From Bradyrhizobium sp. 141 (GTDB lineage Bacteria; Pseudomonadota; Alphaproteobacteria; Rhizobiales; Xanthobacteraceae), in assembly GCF_023074055.1 (NCBI RefSeq), contig NZ_JADPKR010000025.1, positions 124,001 to 188,000 on the forward strand: a stretch of 64,000 nt of DNA, written 5' to 3'. This document shows, piece by piece, positions 1-10,757 of the stretch; positions within the stretch are counted from its first letter, which is position 1; every line of letters starts with the position of its first letter. A program made the position numbers and the translations under genes. The notes below the pieces were generated by a model. It was not told the origin of the DNA and ran no database searches. It worked only from the letters and a program-made list of their open reading frames with translations.

Positions 1-125
1 AGATCCCGCGCTACGTGGAGTTCGTTGACGAATTCCCGATGACGGTGACGGGAAAGATCCAGAAGTTCCTGATGCGCGATGCCGTGGAGCAGCGGCTGGG
101 GCTGAAGGCGGCGAAGACGGCGTGA
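1..125 (+). CDS. C-terminal end of an AMP-binding acyl-CoA synthetase (partial)
   Basis: The reading frame runs in from the left edge (first full codon at 3) and ends at TGA 123-125. The visible 40 residues contain the hallmark [11 protein letters not shown] segment, the A10 motif of the ANL adenylating superfamily. Its Lys (in TGKIQK) is the adenylation lysine in acyl-CoA synthetases. The form [11 protein letters not shown]...[10 protein letters not shown] is typical of medium/long-chain fatty-acyl-CoA synthases, which activate carboxylic acids with ATP and CoA. The substrate cannot be told from the tail alone. A palindromic repeat follows immediately. Confidence 0.85.
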   Translation, partial: IPRYVEFVDEFPMTVTGKIQKFLMRDAVEQRLGLKAAKTA

Positions 126-133
126 GCCTCGCT

Positions 134-218
134 GTCATTGCGAGGAGCACTTGCGACGAAGCAATCCAGAATCTTTCCGGGGAGGGAGACTGGATTGCTT
201 CGCTACGCTCGCAATGAC
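134..218. repeat. Palindromic repeat, family A (copy 1)
   Basis: The outer arms GTCATTGCGAG and CTCGCAATGAC pair, as do the inner arms GAAGCAATCCAG and CTGGATTGCTTCG. They form a double-hairpin element of about 85 bp between two converging genes. A second near-identical copy lies at 45588-45672. This is a dispersed extragenic palindrome of a type common in Bradyrhizobium. No coding capacity is credible. Confidence 0.85.
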
Positions 219-239
219 GGCTGGGAGAGAGCGACGTCC

Positions 240-1241
240 TTAAACCGTCAGCCCGCGCTGCCCGGCGAGCTCCTTCAACGACACCAGCGGGCGGGCGCCG
301 ATGTGCTGAATCACTTCGGCGGCCGCAAGCGCGCCGAGCTCGCCACACTGCTTGTACGCAAGATTGCGCGCGAGGCCATACAGGAAGCCCGCGGCGAAGA
401 GATCGCCGGCGCCGGTGGTGTCGATCACCTTGTCGACCGGGAAGGCCGGCGCAGCGACGGCATCTTCCGACGACACCACCATGCAGCCCTTCTCGCTGCG
501 GGTGACGATTCCGAGATTGACGTCGTTGCGCAGCTGCTTCAGCGCGGTGTCGAAATCCGAGGTCATGTAGAGCGAGTGCAGCTCGGACTCGTTGGCGAAC
601 ACGATGTCGACGGTGCCGTTGCGCATCAAGGCCAGGAACTCGTCGCGATAGCGATCGACGCAGAAGGAATCCGACAAGGTCAGCGCCACCTTGCGCTTGG
701 CATCATGGGCGATCTTGGCCGCCTTGACGAAGGCCTCCTTGGCGTTCTTGGGGTCCCAGAGATAGCCTTCGAGATAGACGATTGCAGCGCCGGCGATTTC
801 GGCCGGATCGATATCGGCGGGCGACAGATCCTGCGCCGCGCCGAGATAGGTGTTCATGGTGCGCTCGCCGTCATCCGTGACCAGGATGTAGGAGCAACCG
901 GTGGCGGGACCGTCCGTCGCGGCGGGCGTGTTGAAGGCGACGCCGGCAGCGCGGATATCGTGGACGTAGAGCTTGCCGATCTGGTCGTCCTTGACCTTGC
1001 CGACATAGGCGGCACGTGCCCCCAGGCTGCCGATGCCGACGATGGTGTTGGCGGCCGAGCCGCCCGAGACTTCCGTGGCCGGACCCATGTCCTTGTAAAT
1101 GGCCGCTGCCCGCGCCTCGTCGATCAGGGACATGCTGCCCTTGGTCATGCCGTGCTTGGCCAAAAAGGCCTCGTCGGTCCTGACCAGCACGTCGAACAGC
1201 GCGTTGCCGATGCCGAGAACGTCATATTTCACGTCAGCCAT
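240..1241 (-). CDS. PfkB-family sugar/nucleoside kinase, adenosine kinase-like
   Basis: 333 residues, the usual length for the PfkB/ribokinase family. The N-terminal substrate-side signature SGGSAANT lies near residues 59-66. The C-terminal PfkB signature DTTGAGD lies near 274-280, with Asp280 as the expected catalytic base and GAGD forming the anion hole. Such enzymes phosphorylate a sugar or nucleoside hydroxyl with ATP. Alphaproteobacterial members with this pattern are generally annotated adenosine kinase (purine salvage), but the substrate is inferred, not shown. It is transcribed towards the acyl-CoA synthetase and is divergent from murJ with a short (about 125 bp) gap. Confidence 0.85.
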   Translation of the reverse strand: MADVKYDVLGIGNALFDVLVRTDEAFLAKHGMTKGSMSLIDEARAAAIYKDMGPATEVSGGSAANTIVGIGSLGARAAYVGKVKDDQIGKLYVHDIRAAGVAFNTPAATDGPATGCSYILVTDDGERTMNTYLGAAQDLSPADIDPAEIAGAAIVYLEGYLWDPKNAKEAFVKAAKIAHDAKRKVALTLSDSFCVDRYRDEFLALMRNGTVDIVFANESELHSLYMTSDFDTALKQLRNDVNLGIVTRSEKGCMVVSSEDAVAAPAFPVDKVIDTTGAGDLFAAGFLYGLARNLAYKQCGELGALAAAEVIQHIGARPLVSLKELAGQRGLTV

Positions 1242-1366
1242 TCACCTTGATCCTGTTTGGCGGATTGCGATCCCTGCGGAAATCCGCTTCCTGTCGGCCT
1301 GAAATCTGGCTCGCGGCCTATCACGACCGGCCCCAAGCGGGCAAGCAACGGTATTATGTAAGTCCG

Positions 1367-2899
1367 ATGATCCGCTCCTTCCTGACCGTCTCGACGGGAA
1401 CGCTGGCCTCGCGGTTGCTGGGCTTTGCCCGCGATTCCCTGATCGCGGCGCTGCTCGGCACCGGCGCCGTGGCGGATGCGTTCCTGGCGGCCTTCCAGCT
1501 CGTCAATGTGGTGCGCCGCCTGCTCAGCGAGGGGGCGCTGAACGCGGCACTGATTCCGGCATGGCTGCGTGTCAGGGACCGCGATGGCGCGGCGGCCGCG
1601 GCGGCGTTCGCCGGACGCTTGCTCGGCACGGTCAGCGCCGCCCTGATCGCGATCTCGATCCTGATCGCATTGTCGATGCCGCTGATCATCACGGTCATCG
1701 CGCCCGGCTTTCTCGGCAGCGGCACGCTCGACCTTGCGGTTCAGAACGCGCGGCTGATGCTGCCTTATCTTGCCTTCGCCGGCCCCGTCACTGTGCTGAT
1801 GGGCCTGCTGAACGCGAAAGGACGCTTTGCGCTCACGGCGTTCTCGCCGCTGCTGTTCAACATCGCCTTGATCGCCGCGATCGCTGTGCTCCTGGTCGGG
1901 CACACCGATGCGGCTTTCGCGGCGTGGGCGCTGGCGGCGACCGTCGGACTTGCCGGCCTGCTGCAACTCCTGATGCTGCTGTCGCAGCGAAGTGCGCGCC
2001 TCGCCACTCCCCTGCGCATGAGTTTCGACAAGGAGATGCGCCGCTTCTTCGCCAAGGCCATTCCCGGCATGATCGCAAGCTCGGGACCGCAATGGCTGAT
2101 GGTGGCCGGTGCGATCATCGCATCCGCGACGCCGTCCGCTGTGTCCTGGCTCTATTTCGCCAACCGGCTGATCGAGCTGCCGCTCGGCATCGTCGGCGTC
2201 GCCATGGGCACGGTGCTGGTGCCCGAGTTGACGCGGGCCACCGCCAGCTCCGACCGCGAGGCGGTTGCGCATGCGGAATCGCGCGCGCTGGAGCTTGCGA
2301 CGGGGCTGGCGCTGCCCGCCACGCTCGGCCTGATCGTGCTGGCCGAGCCGATCGTGCGGCTGCTGTTCGAGCATGGCGCGTTCGGCGCGGATGACAGCGC
2401 GGCGACCGCGCACGCGCTGATGTGGCTGGCGCTTGGCCTGCCCGCCCACGTGCTGATCAAGGCGCTGTCGCCGGCCTTCTATGCCCGCAGCGACACGATG
2501 ACGCCGCTGCTCGCCACGGCCAAGGGCTTCGTGGTTGCGGTCGCGCTCGCGGTTCTCCTCGGCCATGTCTTCGGCACGAGCGGGATCGCCGCGAGCATCG
2601 CGGCCGGCGCCTGGAGCAGTGCGCTCTCATTGCTCCGCAAAGGCACGGCCGAGTTCGGCTTCTCGGTCGATGCCACCGCCCGCAAGCGGCTGCCGCGGAT
2701 CGTGCTCGCCGCAGCCGCCATGGGCGCCCTGCTCTGGCTCACCGTGGGCCTCGTGCCTGCCGAGACCCATGGCTTCATCAAGTTCATCGTGCTGGGCGCG
2801 CAGATCGCGGCCGGAATCGCCGTCTACGGCCTGCTCCTGCAGATCCTCGGCGCGGCCTCGTGGCGCGAGGCGGTTAACGCGTTGAAACGGCCCACCTAG
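1367..2899 (+). CDS. murJ: Lipid II flippase MurJ
   Basis: About 510 residues. The start at [20 protein letters not shown] is preferred over the upstream in-frame ATG at 1247 because the MurJ/MviN family begins exactly here and the upstream 40 residues are unrelated. The protein is a polytopic membrane protein of the MOP exporter superfamily with roughly 13-14 hydrophobic segments. It shows the family signature of an Arg-rich early helix (SRLLGFARD) and the [10 protein letters not shown] segment. It flips lipid-linked peptidoglycan precursor (lipid II) across the inner membrane. trpS follows after 82 bp, a common alphaproteobacterial pairing. Confidence 0.95.
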   Translation: MIRSFLTVSTGTLASRLLGFARDSLIAALLGTGAVADAFLAAFQLVNVVRRLLSEGALNAALIPAWLRVRDRDGAAAAAAFAGRLLGTVSAALIAISILIALSMPLIITVIAPGFLGSGTLDLAVQNARLMLPYLAFAGPVTVLMGLLNAKGRFALTAFSPLLFNIALIAAIAVLLVGHTDAAFAAWALAATVGLAGLLQLLMLLSQRSARLATPLRMSFDKEMRRFFAKAIPGMIASSGPQWLMVAGAIIASATPSAVSWLYFANRLIELPLGIVGVAMGTVLVPELTRATASSDREAVAHAESRALELATGLALPATLGLIVLAEPIVRLLFEHGAFGADDSAATAHALMWLALGLPAHVLIKALSPAFYARSDTMTPLLATAKGFVVAVALAVLLGHVFGTSGIAASIAAGAWSSALSLLRKGTAEFGFSVDATARKRLPRIVLAAAAMGALLWLTVGLVPAETHGFIKFIVLGAQIAAGIAVYGLLLQILGAASWREAVNALKRPT

Positions 2900-2981
2900 A
2901 CCGCGAGCCCAGCGAAATACCCTTGACGGGGCAGCGCCGCTGTTGGAAACGACGGCCGAATACCTTCCAGGAAAGCTGACC

Positions 2982-4034
2982 ATGGCATTCGTTGAACGGG
3001 TCTTTTCGGGCGTCCAGCCGACGGGCAATCTGCATCTCGGCAATTACCTCGGCGCGATCGTCAACTTCGTGAAGATGCAGGAAACCCACAACTGCATCTA
3101 TTGCGTCGTCGACATGCACGCGATCACGCAAGGCGTCGACGTCTGGGGCGGCCCGGCCGAGCTCACCCGCAACACCCGCGAGGTCACCGCGGCGTTCATC
3201 GCCGCCGGCATCGATCCCAACAAGCACATCGTGTTCAACCAGAGCCAGGTCTCGGGCCATGCCGAGCTCGCCTGGATCTTCAACTGCGTCGCGCGCATGG
3301 GCTGGCTCGGCCGCATGACCCAGTTCAAGGAGAAGGCCGGCAAGGACCGCGAGAACGCGTCGGTCGGGCTGTTCGATTATCCCGTGCTGATGGCGGCCGA
3401 CATTTTGCTCTACCGCGCAACTCACGTGCCCGTCGGCGAGGACCAGAAGCAGCATCTCGAGCTCTCGCGCGACATCGCGCAGAAATTCAACAACGACTTC
3501 GGTGACTCGATTCGCGCCCAGGGCGCCAATGACGGCCTGTTCTTCCCGCTGCCGGAACCCTTGATCACGGGCCCGGCGACGCGCGTGATGAGCTTGCGCG
3601 ACGGCACCAAGAAGATGTCGAAGTCGGACGCGTCGGACAATTCGCGCATCAATCTGACCGACGACGCCGACACCATCGCGCAGAAGGTCCGCAAGGCGAA
3701 GACCGATCCGGAGCCGCTGCCATCAGAGGAGAAGGGCCTGGAAGCCCGCCCCGAAGCCGACAATCTCGTCGGCATCTTCGCCGCGCTCTCCGGCCGTTCC
3801 AAGGCCGACGTGCTGCGCGAATTCGGCGGCGGCCAGTTCTCCAGCTTCAAGAACGCGCTGGTCGAGCTGTGCGTCACCAAGCTCGCGCCGATCGCCGGCG
3901 AGATGAAGCGCCTCGTCGCCGACCCCGGCCATATCGACACGATCCTGAACGATGGCGCCGACCGTGCCCGCGCCATCGCCGACGAGACGATGAAGCTCTC
4001 CAAGGATATCGTCGGCTTCATCTACCGGCGCTAG
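2982..4034 (+). CDS. trpS: Tryptophanyl-tRNA synthetase
   Basis: 350 residues, a class Ic aminoacyl-tRNA synthetase that charges tRNA-Trp. The HIGH-like motif appears as [11 protein letters not shown] near the N terminus (about residues 11-21) and the KMSKS loop as KKMSKSD near residue 210. The start ATG at 2982 ([10 protein letters not shown]) is chosen over an ATG at 2943. It has a purine-rich stretch (AGGAAAG) just upstream and matches the conserved N terminus of the family, which starts a few residues before SGVQPTG. It lies 82 bp downstream of murJ and is probably cotranscribed. Confidence 0.96.
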   Translation: MAFVERVFSGVQPTGNLHLGNYLGAIVNFVKMQETHNCIYCVVDMHAITQGVDVWGGPAELTRNTREVTAAFIAAGIDPNKHIVFNQSQVSGHAELAWIFNCVARMGWLGRMTQFKEKAGKDRENASVGLFDYPVLMAADILLYRATHVPVGEDQKQHLELSRDIAQKFNNDFGDSIRAQGANDGLFFPLPEPLITGPATRVMSLRDGTKKMSKSDASDNSRINLTDDADTIAQKVRKAKTDPEPLPSEEKGLEARPEADNLVGIFAALSGRSKADVLREFGGGQFSSFKNALVELCVTKLAPIAGEMKRLVADPGHIDTILNDGADRARAIADETMKLSKDIVGFIYRR

Positions 4035-4125
4035 AGACGGTCGCGCCGGCGCGCCAGTCGCATCTCCTCTCCCCAACGCTGCGGGAGTGTGGCAGCATGC
4101 CGTCCCTGCACATTCCGGGACATGC

Positions 4126-4620
4126 ATGACCAGCAAGCGACTTTGCTTCGAGCCGGGTCACAAGCCCAAATGCCTCGTCATCGTCGATGACACCGCCGAA
4201 TGGGATCGCGCGGTCTACTATGCCAGCCGCTGGGCGATCCGCGCCGGCGGCGGCGTGGTGATGCTGCGCATCATCGAGCCCAATCAGCAGAGTCAGGAAT
4301 GGCTGGGGGTCGCCGACATCATGCGCGCGGAGGCGCAGGAAGCAGCGGAGGCCGCGCTCGACCGCGCCGCCGGCCGGGCCAACGGCATCGCCGCGATCAC
4401 ACCGGAACGGGTGATCCGCGAGGGCGCGCCGATGGAACAACTGCTCGCCGTGATCGACGAGGACCCCGACATCGCCATGCTGGTGCTCGCCGCCAATCCC
4501 GGCGCGGAAGGGCCGGGCCCCCTGGTTGCGCTGCTCGCGCATGCGGTGGGGACGTTCCCGATCCCGGTAACCATCATTTCCGGCGCGCTGAGCGACGGAA
4601 GCGTGGATTCGCTGTCGTAG
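4126..4620 (+). CDS. Universal stress protein (UspA-family domain)
   Basis: 164 residues. The start at 4126 (MTSKRLCFEPG) follows a TCCGGGA purine stretch. The fold pattern is that of a single Usp domain: first strand CLVIVDDTAEWDRAV, middle segment VVMLRII, and the end strand FPIPVTIIS. The usual ATP-binding G-x2-G-x9-G(S/T) loop is replaced by a run around NPGAEGPGPL, so nucleotide binding is uncertain. Usp proteins accumulate under stress and act as cytoplasmic regulators or chaperone-like factors. It stands alone 91 bp after trpS and is followed by a palindromic repeat. Confidence 0.75.
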   Translation: MTSKRLCFEPGHKPKCLVIVDDTAEWDRAVYYASRWAIRAGGGVVMLRIIEPNQQSQEWLGVADIMRAEAQEAAEAALDRAAGRANGIAAITPERVIREGAPMEQLLAVIDEDPDIAMLVLAANPGAEGPGPLVALLAHAVGTFPIPVTIISGALSDGSVDSLS

Positions 4621-4653
4621 GTATCCCGATCTGATAGGCGGCAATTGGGGCTC

Positions 4654-4737
4654 GTCATGCCCGGGCTTGTCCCGGGCATCCACGTTCTTCGCGGGACCAG
4701 GCAAGACGTGGATGGCCGGGTCAAGCCCGGCCATGAC
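4654..4737. repeat. Palindromic repeat, family B (copy 1)
   Basis: Two nested hairpins: GTCATGCCCGGGC...GCCCGGGCATCCACG followed by CGTGGATGGCCGGG...CCCGGCCATGAC. The ends pair with one another through GTCATG/CATGAC. Family members lie at 16611-16695, 24073-24158 (diverged), 35028-35176 (expanded) and 37871-37954, always between genes. Confidence 0.85.
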
Positions 4738-4877
4738 GCCGCGGAGATTTCAGCACCCTAACCCGCTGATATGACAACGAAACACCCTCCTCGCCCCTTG
4801 ATCGTGCGTTCGCCGTCGCCATCTGCTAGTGGATAGGGCACGCGCCGGCCTTGAACCGGCGACGTCTGGAGAAAACC

Positions 4878-5447
4878 ATGTTCATTCAAACCGAAGCCAC
4901 CCCCAATCCCGCCACGCTGAAGTTCATTCCCGGCCGCGTCGTGGTCGACGGCAGCCCGATGGAATTTGCCAGCCGCGAATCGGCCACGCGCTCGCCGCTC
5001 GCCGAAAAGCTGTTCGAGGTACCCGGCGTCACCGGCGTGTTCTACGGATCGGACTTCATCACCGTGACCAAGGCGAACGGTGAATGGCAGCAGCTCAAGC
5101 CCGCGATCCTCGGTGCCATCATGGAGCACTACATGTCCGGCGCGCCACTGCTCGCCGACGGCGCGGCGCAAGGCGATGCCGATCTCGACGACGAGGACGA
5201 GTTCTTCGACGAGGCCGATGCCGAAACAGTCGACATGATCAAGGACCTGATCGAGACCCGTGTGCGGCCGGCGGTTGCCAATGACGGCGGCGACATCACC
5301 TTCCGCGGCTTCAAGGACGGCATCGTCTATCTCAACATGAAGGGCGCCTGCTCCGGCTGCCCGTCATCGACCGCGACGCTCCAGCACGGCATCCAGAACC
5401 TCTTGAAGCATTTCGTGCCCGACGTGGTCGAAGTCCGGCCGATGTAG
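4878..5447 (+). CDS. Nfu-type iron-sulfur cluster scaffold (NifU C-terminal domain protein)
   Basis: 189 residues. An N-terminal Nfu_N domain begins MFIQTEATPNPATLKFIPG, diagnostic of NFU1/NfuA-like proteins. An acidic linker near residue 100 follows, then a C-terminal NifU domain with the cluster-binding CxxC (GACSGCPSS, near residue 157). It is thought to accept or carry a 4Fe-4S cluster and deliver it to client enzymes; MiaB (8242) and other Fe-S proteins would be clients. The start at 4878 is preferred over 4851 because the family starts with MFIQTE and GGAG lies upstream (CTGGAGAAAACC). Confidence 0.92.
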   Translation: MFIQTEATPNPATLKFIPGRVVVDGSPMEFASRESATRSPLAEKLFEVPGVTGVFYGSDFITVTKANGEWQQLKPAILGAIMEHYMSGAPLLADGAAQGDADLDDEDEFFDEADAETVDMIKDLIETRVRPAVANDGGDITFRGFKDGIVYLNMKGACSGCPSSTATLQHGIQNLLKHFVPDVVEVRPM

Positions 5448-5454
5448 GAGATGC

Positions 5455-5544
5455 CGTAGGGTGGGCAAAGCGAAGCGTGCCCACCGTTTCTTTCGGCGAC
5501 AAAAGTGGCGGGCACGGCGCAAGAGCGCCTTTGCCCACCCTACG
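5455..5544. repeat. Palindromic repeat, family C (copy 1)
   Basis: The ends CGTAGGGTGGGCAAAG and CTTTGCCCACCCTACG are near-perfect inverted repeats, with an internal GTGCCCACC/GGGCAC pair. Other copies are at 34099-34193 and 56658-56748. The following 100 bp (5545-5647) hold a second small dyad (GAATGGCG...CGCCATTC) and no gene. Confidence 0.85.
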
Positions 5545-5647
5545 AAATGCGGCGCGATCAGGGGCTACGAATTGTGAATGACGAATGGCGGATAGACGGT
5601 TGGTTCGCTAGACTGCTCCCCATTCGCCACTCGCCATTCGCTTTTCC

Positions 5648-6343
5648 ATGCTGATCCTCGCCATCGATACTGCGCTCGACGCCTGCTCCGTCGCCGTGCT
5701 GGACACCGACGCCGGCGAGCTCCTCGCGCAGGAGCAGCTTCTCATGAAGCGCGGCCACGCCGAGGCCCTGATGCCGATGATCGCGCGCGTCATGCAATCG
5801 GCCAATCTCGCCTTCACCTCGGTCGACCGCATCGCGGTCACCGTCGGACCCGGCAGTTTCACCGGCCTGCGCGTCGCAATTTCGGCGGCGCGCGGCCTTG
5901 CGCTCGCGGCCGAGCGACCGGCGATCGGCCTCACCACCTTGTCGGCCTATGCCGCCGCCATCGTCGGCCAGAGCAAATCGGCGCCCGTGATCTCGGCGAT
6001 CGACGCGCGGCACGACCACGTCTATTTCCAGATCGTCGCCGGCGACGGCAGCCAGCTGGTGCGACCGAAGGTCGCCAGCATCGACGAGGCGATCGCGGCG
6101 TCGCAATTCGGCGCGCCGCACCTGGTCGGCAATGCCGCAGGAATCCTCGCCGAGCGCTGGCCGAAGGATATTCCGCAGCCGGTCGCGGTCGACGCGCAGG
6201 CCGCGCCTGACATCAGCTGGGTCGCATGGCTCGGCGCTGCGGCCGATCCGGCGACGAATCCGGCGCGACCGTTCTATCTGCGCGCGCCCGACGCCAAGCC
6301 GCCGGCCCAGCCGCCATTTGCAGCACAAGCCGCAACCTCATGA
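5648..6343 (+). CDS. tsaB: tRNA threonylcarbamoyladenosine biosynthesis protein TsaB
   Basis: 231 residues, an ASKHA-fold TsaB. It begins MLILAIDTALDACSVAVLD and carries the family motif VGPGSFTGLRVA near residues 67-78. TsaB partners TsaD and TsaE in making t6A at position 37 of ANN-decoding tRNAs. The TsaE domain is encoded at 53872 in this window. The C terminus ends with a short Ala/Pro-rich tail. The stop TGA overlaps the start of rimI (ATGA), so the two are translationally coupled, a frequent arrangement. Confidence 0.93.
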   Translation: MLILAIDTALDACSVAVLDTDAGELLAQEQLLMKRGHAEALMPMIARVMQSANLAFTSVDRIAVTVGPGSFTGLRVAISAARGLALAAERPAIGLTTLSAYAAAIVGQSKSAPVISAIDARHDHVYFQIVAGDGSQLVRPKVASIDEAIAASQFGAPHLVGNAAGILAERWPKDIPQPVAVDAQAAPDISWVAWLGAAADPATNPARPFYLRAPDAKPPAQPPFAAQAATS

Positions 6344-6825
6344 TGAGATGGCTGTCGGAATGGTGGCACGGCGGCACCGCCGCCGTCGAGCCCGCATCCG
6401 CGCGCGATGCCGCGCGGTTGGCGCAGCTTCACGGCGCCTCCTTCGCGCGCGGCTGGGGCGAAGGCGAGTTCGAGAGTATGCTCAGCGAGCGCAACACGCT
6501 GGTGCATCGCTTGCGTCTCGGCCGCAGGACGATCGGCTTCGCGGTGTCGCGGATCGGCGCGGACGAGGCGGAAATCCTCTCGATCGCGGTGGACGAGGCC
6601 TATCGCGGCCGCGGCCTCTCCCGCACGCTACTGATGACCCATCTCGGCCACCTCGCAGGGCGCGGCGTGCGCACAATTTTTCTCGAAGTCGAGGAAAATA
6701 ACCAGCCGGCGCGGCGGCTCTACGATCGAGCCGGATTCATGGTGGTCGGGCGCCGCGAACGCTACTATAAGCAGCCGGACGGGGAACATTTGAACGCCCT
6801 TCTGATGCGACGTGACTTGTCGTAA
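6340..6825 (+). CDS. rimI: Ribosomal-protein-alanine N-acetyltransferase RimI (GNAT)
   Basis: 161 residues with a GNAT fold. Motif A (acetyl-CoA binding) is visible as SIAVDEAYRGRGLSRTLL, and motif B as LEVEENNQPARRLYDRAGF. RimI acetylates the N-terminal Ala of ribosomal protein S18. The assignment to RimI rather than another GNAT rests on the tsaB-rimI overlap and the motif pattern. The ATG at 6340 overlaps the tsaB stop; a second ATG follows directly at 6343. Confidence 0.85.
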   Translation: MMRWLSEWWHGGTAAVEPASARDAARLAQLHGASFARGWGEGEFESMLSERNTLVHRLRLGRRTIGFAVSRIGADEAEILSIAVDEAYRGRGLSRTLLMTHLGHLAGRGVRTIFLEVEENNQPARRLYDRAGFMVVGRRERYYKQPDGEHLNALLMRRDLS

Positions 6826-6863
6826 CATCGGTGGCAGAAAGCGCCCCGCCAGGCAGACAAACC

Positions 6864-7319
6864 ATGACCGTACTGAAACCTTCTTCCGCATCCAAGGCGT
6901 CCGGCATCGAGGCGCGCTGTGCCGCCACCGGCATGCGCATGACCGAGCAGCGCCGCGTCATCGCCCGCGTGCTCGCGGAGGCGATCGATCATCCCGATGT
7001 CGAGGAACTGTACCGGCGCTGCGTCGCCGTCGACGACAAGATCTCGATCTCGACCGTGTATCGTACCGTCAAGCTGTTCGAGGACGCCGGCATCATCGAG
7101 CGCCATGATTTCCGCGAGGGCCGCGCGCGCTACGAGCAGATGCGCGATAGCCATCACGACCACCTCATCAACCTGCGCGACGGCAAGGTGATCGAGTTCA
7201 CCTCCGAAGAGATCGAGAAACTCCAGGCCGAAATCGCTCGCAAGCTTGGCTACAAGCTGGTGGATCACCGGCTCGAACTCTATTGCGTCCCACTCGACGA
7301 CGACAAGCCGACGTCCTAG
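6864..7319 (+). CDS. fur: Fur-family metalloregulator (Fur/Mur type)
   Basis: 151 residues. A winged-helix DNA-binding half contains STVYRTVKLFEDAGII (about residues 63-78). The regulatory half has the DSHHDHLINL metal motif (His97, His98, His100) and HRLELYCVPL. It lacks the C-terminal CxxC structural zinc motifs of E. coli Fur, as alphaproteobacterial Fur/Mur proteins do. In Bradyrhizobium the corresponding protein responds to manganese as well as iron and represses irr; a candidate operator lies at 37290. The start at 6864 is preferred to 6831, and AGGCAGAC lies upstream. It is probably cotranscribed with tsaB-rimI. Confidence 0.88.
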   Translation: MTVLKPSSASKASGIEARCAATGMRMTEQRRVIARVLAEAIDHPDVEELYRRCVAVDDKISISTVYRTVKLFEDAGIIERHDFREGRARYEQMRDSHHDHLINLRDGKVIEFTSEEIEKLQAEIARKLGYKLVDHRLELYCVPLDDDKPTS

Positions 7320-7322
7320 TTG

Positions 7323-7369
7323 GGCATGATCTCGTCGGAAAACCGCTCCACACTTTTCCGGATCATGCC
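7323..7369. repeat. Short palindromic repeat, family F
   Basis: Perfect 9-bp arms GGCATGATC (7323-7331) and GATCATGCC (7361-7369) surround a CGGAAAACCGC...CTTTTCCGG core. It fills the whole gap between the fur stop and the GTG start of the HAD gene, so it would also form a hairpin in the fur 3' end. The sequence resembles a repeat family widespread in Bradyrhizobium and Rhodopseudomonas. Only one copy is seen here. Confidence 0.7.
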
Positions 7370-7372
7370 TTA

Positions 7373-8053
7373 GTGCCCATCGACCTCATCATCTTCGATT
7401 GCGACGGCGTGCTCGTGGACAGCGAGGTCATTTCCTGTCGCGCGCATGCGGATGTGCTGACGAAGCACGGCTATCCGATCACGCCGGAGCAGGTGTTCGC
7501 GCGCTTCCTCGGCCGCTCGACGCGGCAGGCCAATCTCGAGATCGAATCCGAGCTCGGCCGCAAGCTGCCCGAGGCCTATCACGGCGAGCTGCAGGACGAG
7601 TTGTTCCGCGCGTTCGAGGCCGACCTCGAAGCGATCCGCGGCATTCATGACGCGCTCGATGTGGTGCCTCAACGCGTCTGCGTCGCCTCGAGCGGCTCGC
7701 ATCAGCGCATGCGCGTCAGCCTGGGGAGCACCGGCCTCTACGAGCGCCTCGCGCCGAACATCTTCTCGGCCTCGCAGGTGAAGAACGGCAAGCCGGCACC
7801 GGACCTGTTCCTGTTCGCGGCGAACGAGATGGGTGTGCCGCCCCAGCGCTGCGTCGTGATCGAGGACAGCCTGGCCGGCATTGCCGGCGCGCGGGCGGCG
7901 GGAATGACCGTATTCGGCTTTTACGGGGGCAGCCATTGCCGCGACGGCTATGCCGAGACGCTGCGCGAGGCTGGCGCCGATCTGCTCTTTGCCGACATGC
8001 ATCAGCTGCCGGAGCTGGTCCGGCGGGTCGAGGCGGACGCTTTGGCGGGCTGA
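7373..8053 (+). CDS. HAD-superfamily phosphatase (beta-phosphoglucomutase/phosphatase-like)
   Basis: 226 residues from a GTG start at 7373 (VPIDLIIFDCDGVLVDSE). An earlier in-frame ATG at 7283 lies inside fur and adds 30 unrelated residues. Motif I is DCDGVLVDS with nucleophile Asp; motif II is CVASSGSHQRM; the motif III lysine is in KNGKPAPDLF; motif IV is CVVIEDSLAGIAGA. A helical cap domain sits between motifs I and II. These are cytoplasmic phosphomonoesterases or sugar-phosphate mutases, and the substrate is not deducible. Confidence 0.85.
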   Translation: MPIDLIIFDCDGVLVDSEVISCRAHADVLTKHGYPITPEQVFARFLGRSTRQANLEIESELGRKLPEAYHGELQDELFRAFEADLEAIRGIHDALDVVPQRVCVASSGSHQRMRVSLGSTGLYERLAPNIFSASQVKNGKPAPDLFLFAANEMGVPPQRCVVIEDSLAGIAGARAAGMTVFGFYGGSHCRDGYAETLREAGADLLFADMHQLPELVRRVEADALAG

Positions 8054-8066
8054 TTTCGGCTGATTG

Positions 8067-8163
8067 CCGTCATTCCGGGACACGCGCGCAGCGCGTGAAC
8101 CCGGAATCCGGAGATTTTGGCGCGAGATTCCGGGTTCGTGCTGCGCGCGCCCCGGAATGACGG
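8067..8163. repeat. Palindromic repeat, family G
   Basis: The outer arms CCGTCATTCCGG and CCGGAATGACGG are perfect inverted repeats. Internal hairpins are CGCGCGCAGCGCG-like, with a mirrored GAACCCGGAATC/GATTCCGGGTTC pair. It lies between the HAD gene and miaB. No gene is seen from 8054 to 8241. Confidence 0.8.
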
Positions 8164-8241
8164 CGCAAATGTCCCATTCGCTGGATTTTCGCGCCTCCAG
8201 CCTATATCTGAAGGCCGTCCTCCATCTCAATTCCGGGTTCC

Positions 8242-9625
<1,384 letters not shown>

Positions 9626-9636
<11 letters not shown>

Positions 9637-10696
9637 ACCCTTGCCAAAAAGCGCATCGGATTCGTCTTCTATCGCTCCCAGCCGCAAATTTGACCGCGAC
9701 ATGCAAGTTCCGCCCGAGACCCAGGTCGTCATCGACTTCGACGACAACCGCGCCGCTTCGGCGCTGGTCGGCCCCTACGGCCAGCATCTCGCGCAGATCG
9801 AGCGACGGCTCGGCGTCGTCGTCGATTCCAAGGGCAACCACATCACCATCGGCGGCACGCGCGACGGCTGCGACGCCGCACGCCGCGTGCTGGAGATGCT
9901 CTACGCGCAGGCCGTGAAGGGCCAGGATCTCGACCAGGGCGAGGTCGAAGGCGCGATCCGTGCCGTGATTGCCCAGGGCTCGCTGTTCGAGTTCGACGCC
10001 AAATCGGCCAAATCGGCCTTCGACAGCATCAATCTGCGCAAGCGCCCGGTGCGCGCCCGCACGGCCGCTCAGGACTCCTACATCCGCGCGCTCAAGCGCC
10101 ACGAGCTGGTGTTCGGCATCGGCCCCGCCGGCACCGGCAAGACCTGGCTCGCGGTTGCGCATGCCGCGCAGCTGTTCGAGCGCAAGGAGGTCGACAAGAT
10201 CATCCTGTCACGTCCGGCGGTGGAAGCCGGCGAGCGGCTCGGCTTCCTGCCCGGCGATCTCCGCGAAAAGGTCGATCCTTATCTTCGTCCGATCTACGAC
10301 GCGCTCTACGACCTCATGGATGCGCGCATCGTCGAGCGCGCGCTCCAGACCGGCGAGATCGAGATCGCGCCGCTCGCCTTCATGCGCGGCCGCACCCTCA
10401 CCAACGCAGCCATCATCCTGGACGAGGCGCAGAACACCACGTCGATGCAGATGAAGATGTTCCTGACGCGCCTCGGCGAGAACAGCCGCATGATCGTGAC
10501 CGGCGATCCCTCGCAGATCGACCTGCCGAACGGCCAGACTTCGGGCCTGGCCGAAGCGACCCGCCTCCTGGGCGGCGTCGAGGGCATTGCCCAAGTTCAT
10601 TTCAAAGCCGAGGACGTGATCCGCCACGAACTCGTGGCGCGGATCGTCGCCGCCTACGAAGGTTCGCCGCAGCGGCCGGCCGCCGGCCAATCCTGA
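9626..10696 (+). CDS. ybeZ: PhoH-like ATPase (YbeZ)
   Basis: Up to 356 residues. A KH-like N-terminal region ([23 protein letters not shown]) precedes the PhoH ATPase domain, with Walker A GPAGTGKT near residues 166-173 and Walker B IILDEAQN. YbeZ is thought to work with the endoribonuclease YbeY, encoded next, in 16S rRNA maturation. The start is ambiguous. GTG 9626 overlaps miaB. TTG 9641 is also plausible because GGAG at 9628-9631 sits at a good distance from it. Confidence 0.92.
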
Positions 10697-10757
10697 CGAG
10701 GCAACAGTCGGACCCCAGAGGGCGCGGACACGGGCCCTTTTCGTCCCAGACAACACA

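Noticed and set aside
1229..2566. Long open frame on the minus strand opposite murJ
   Set aside because: Antisense shadow of a high-GC gene; the translation is Arg/Gln/His-rich with no domain, while the plus strand encodes a clear MurJ.
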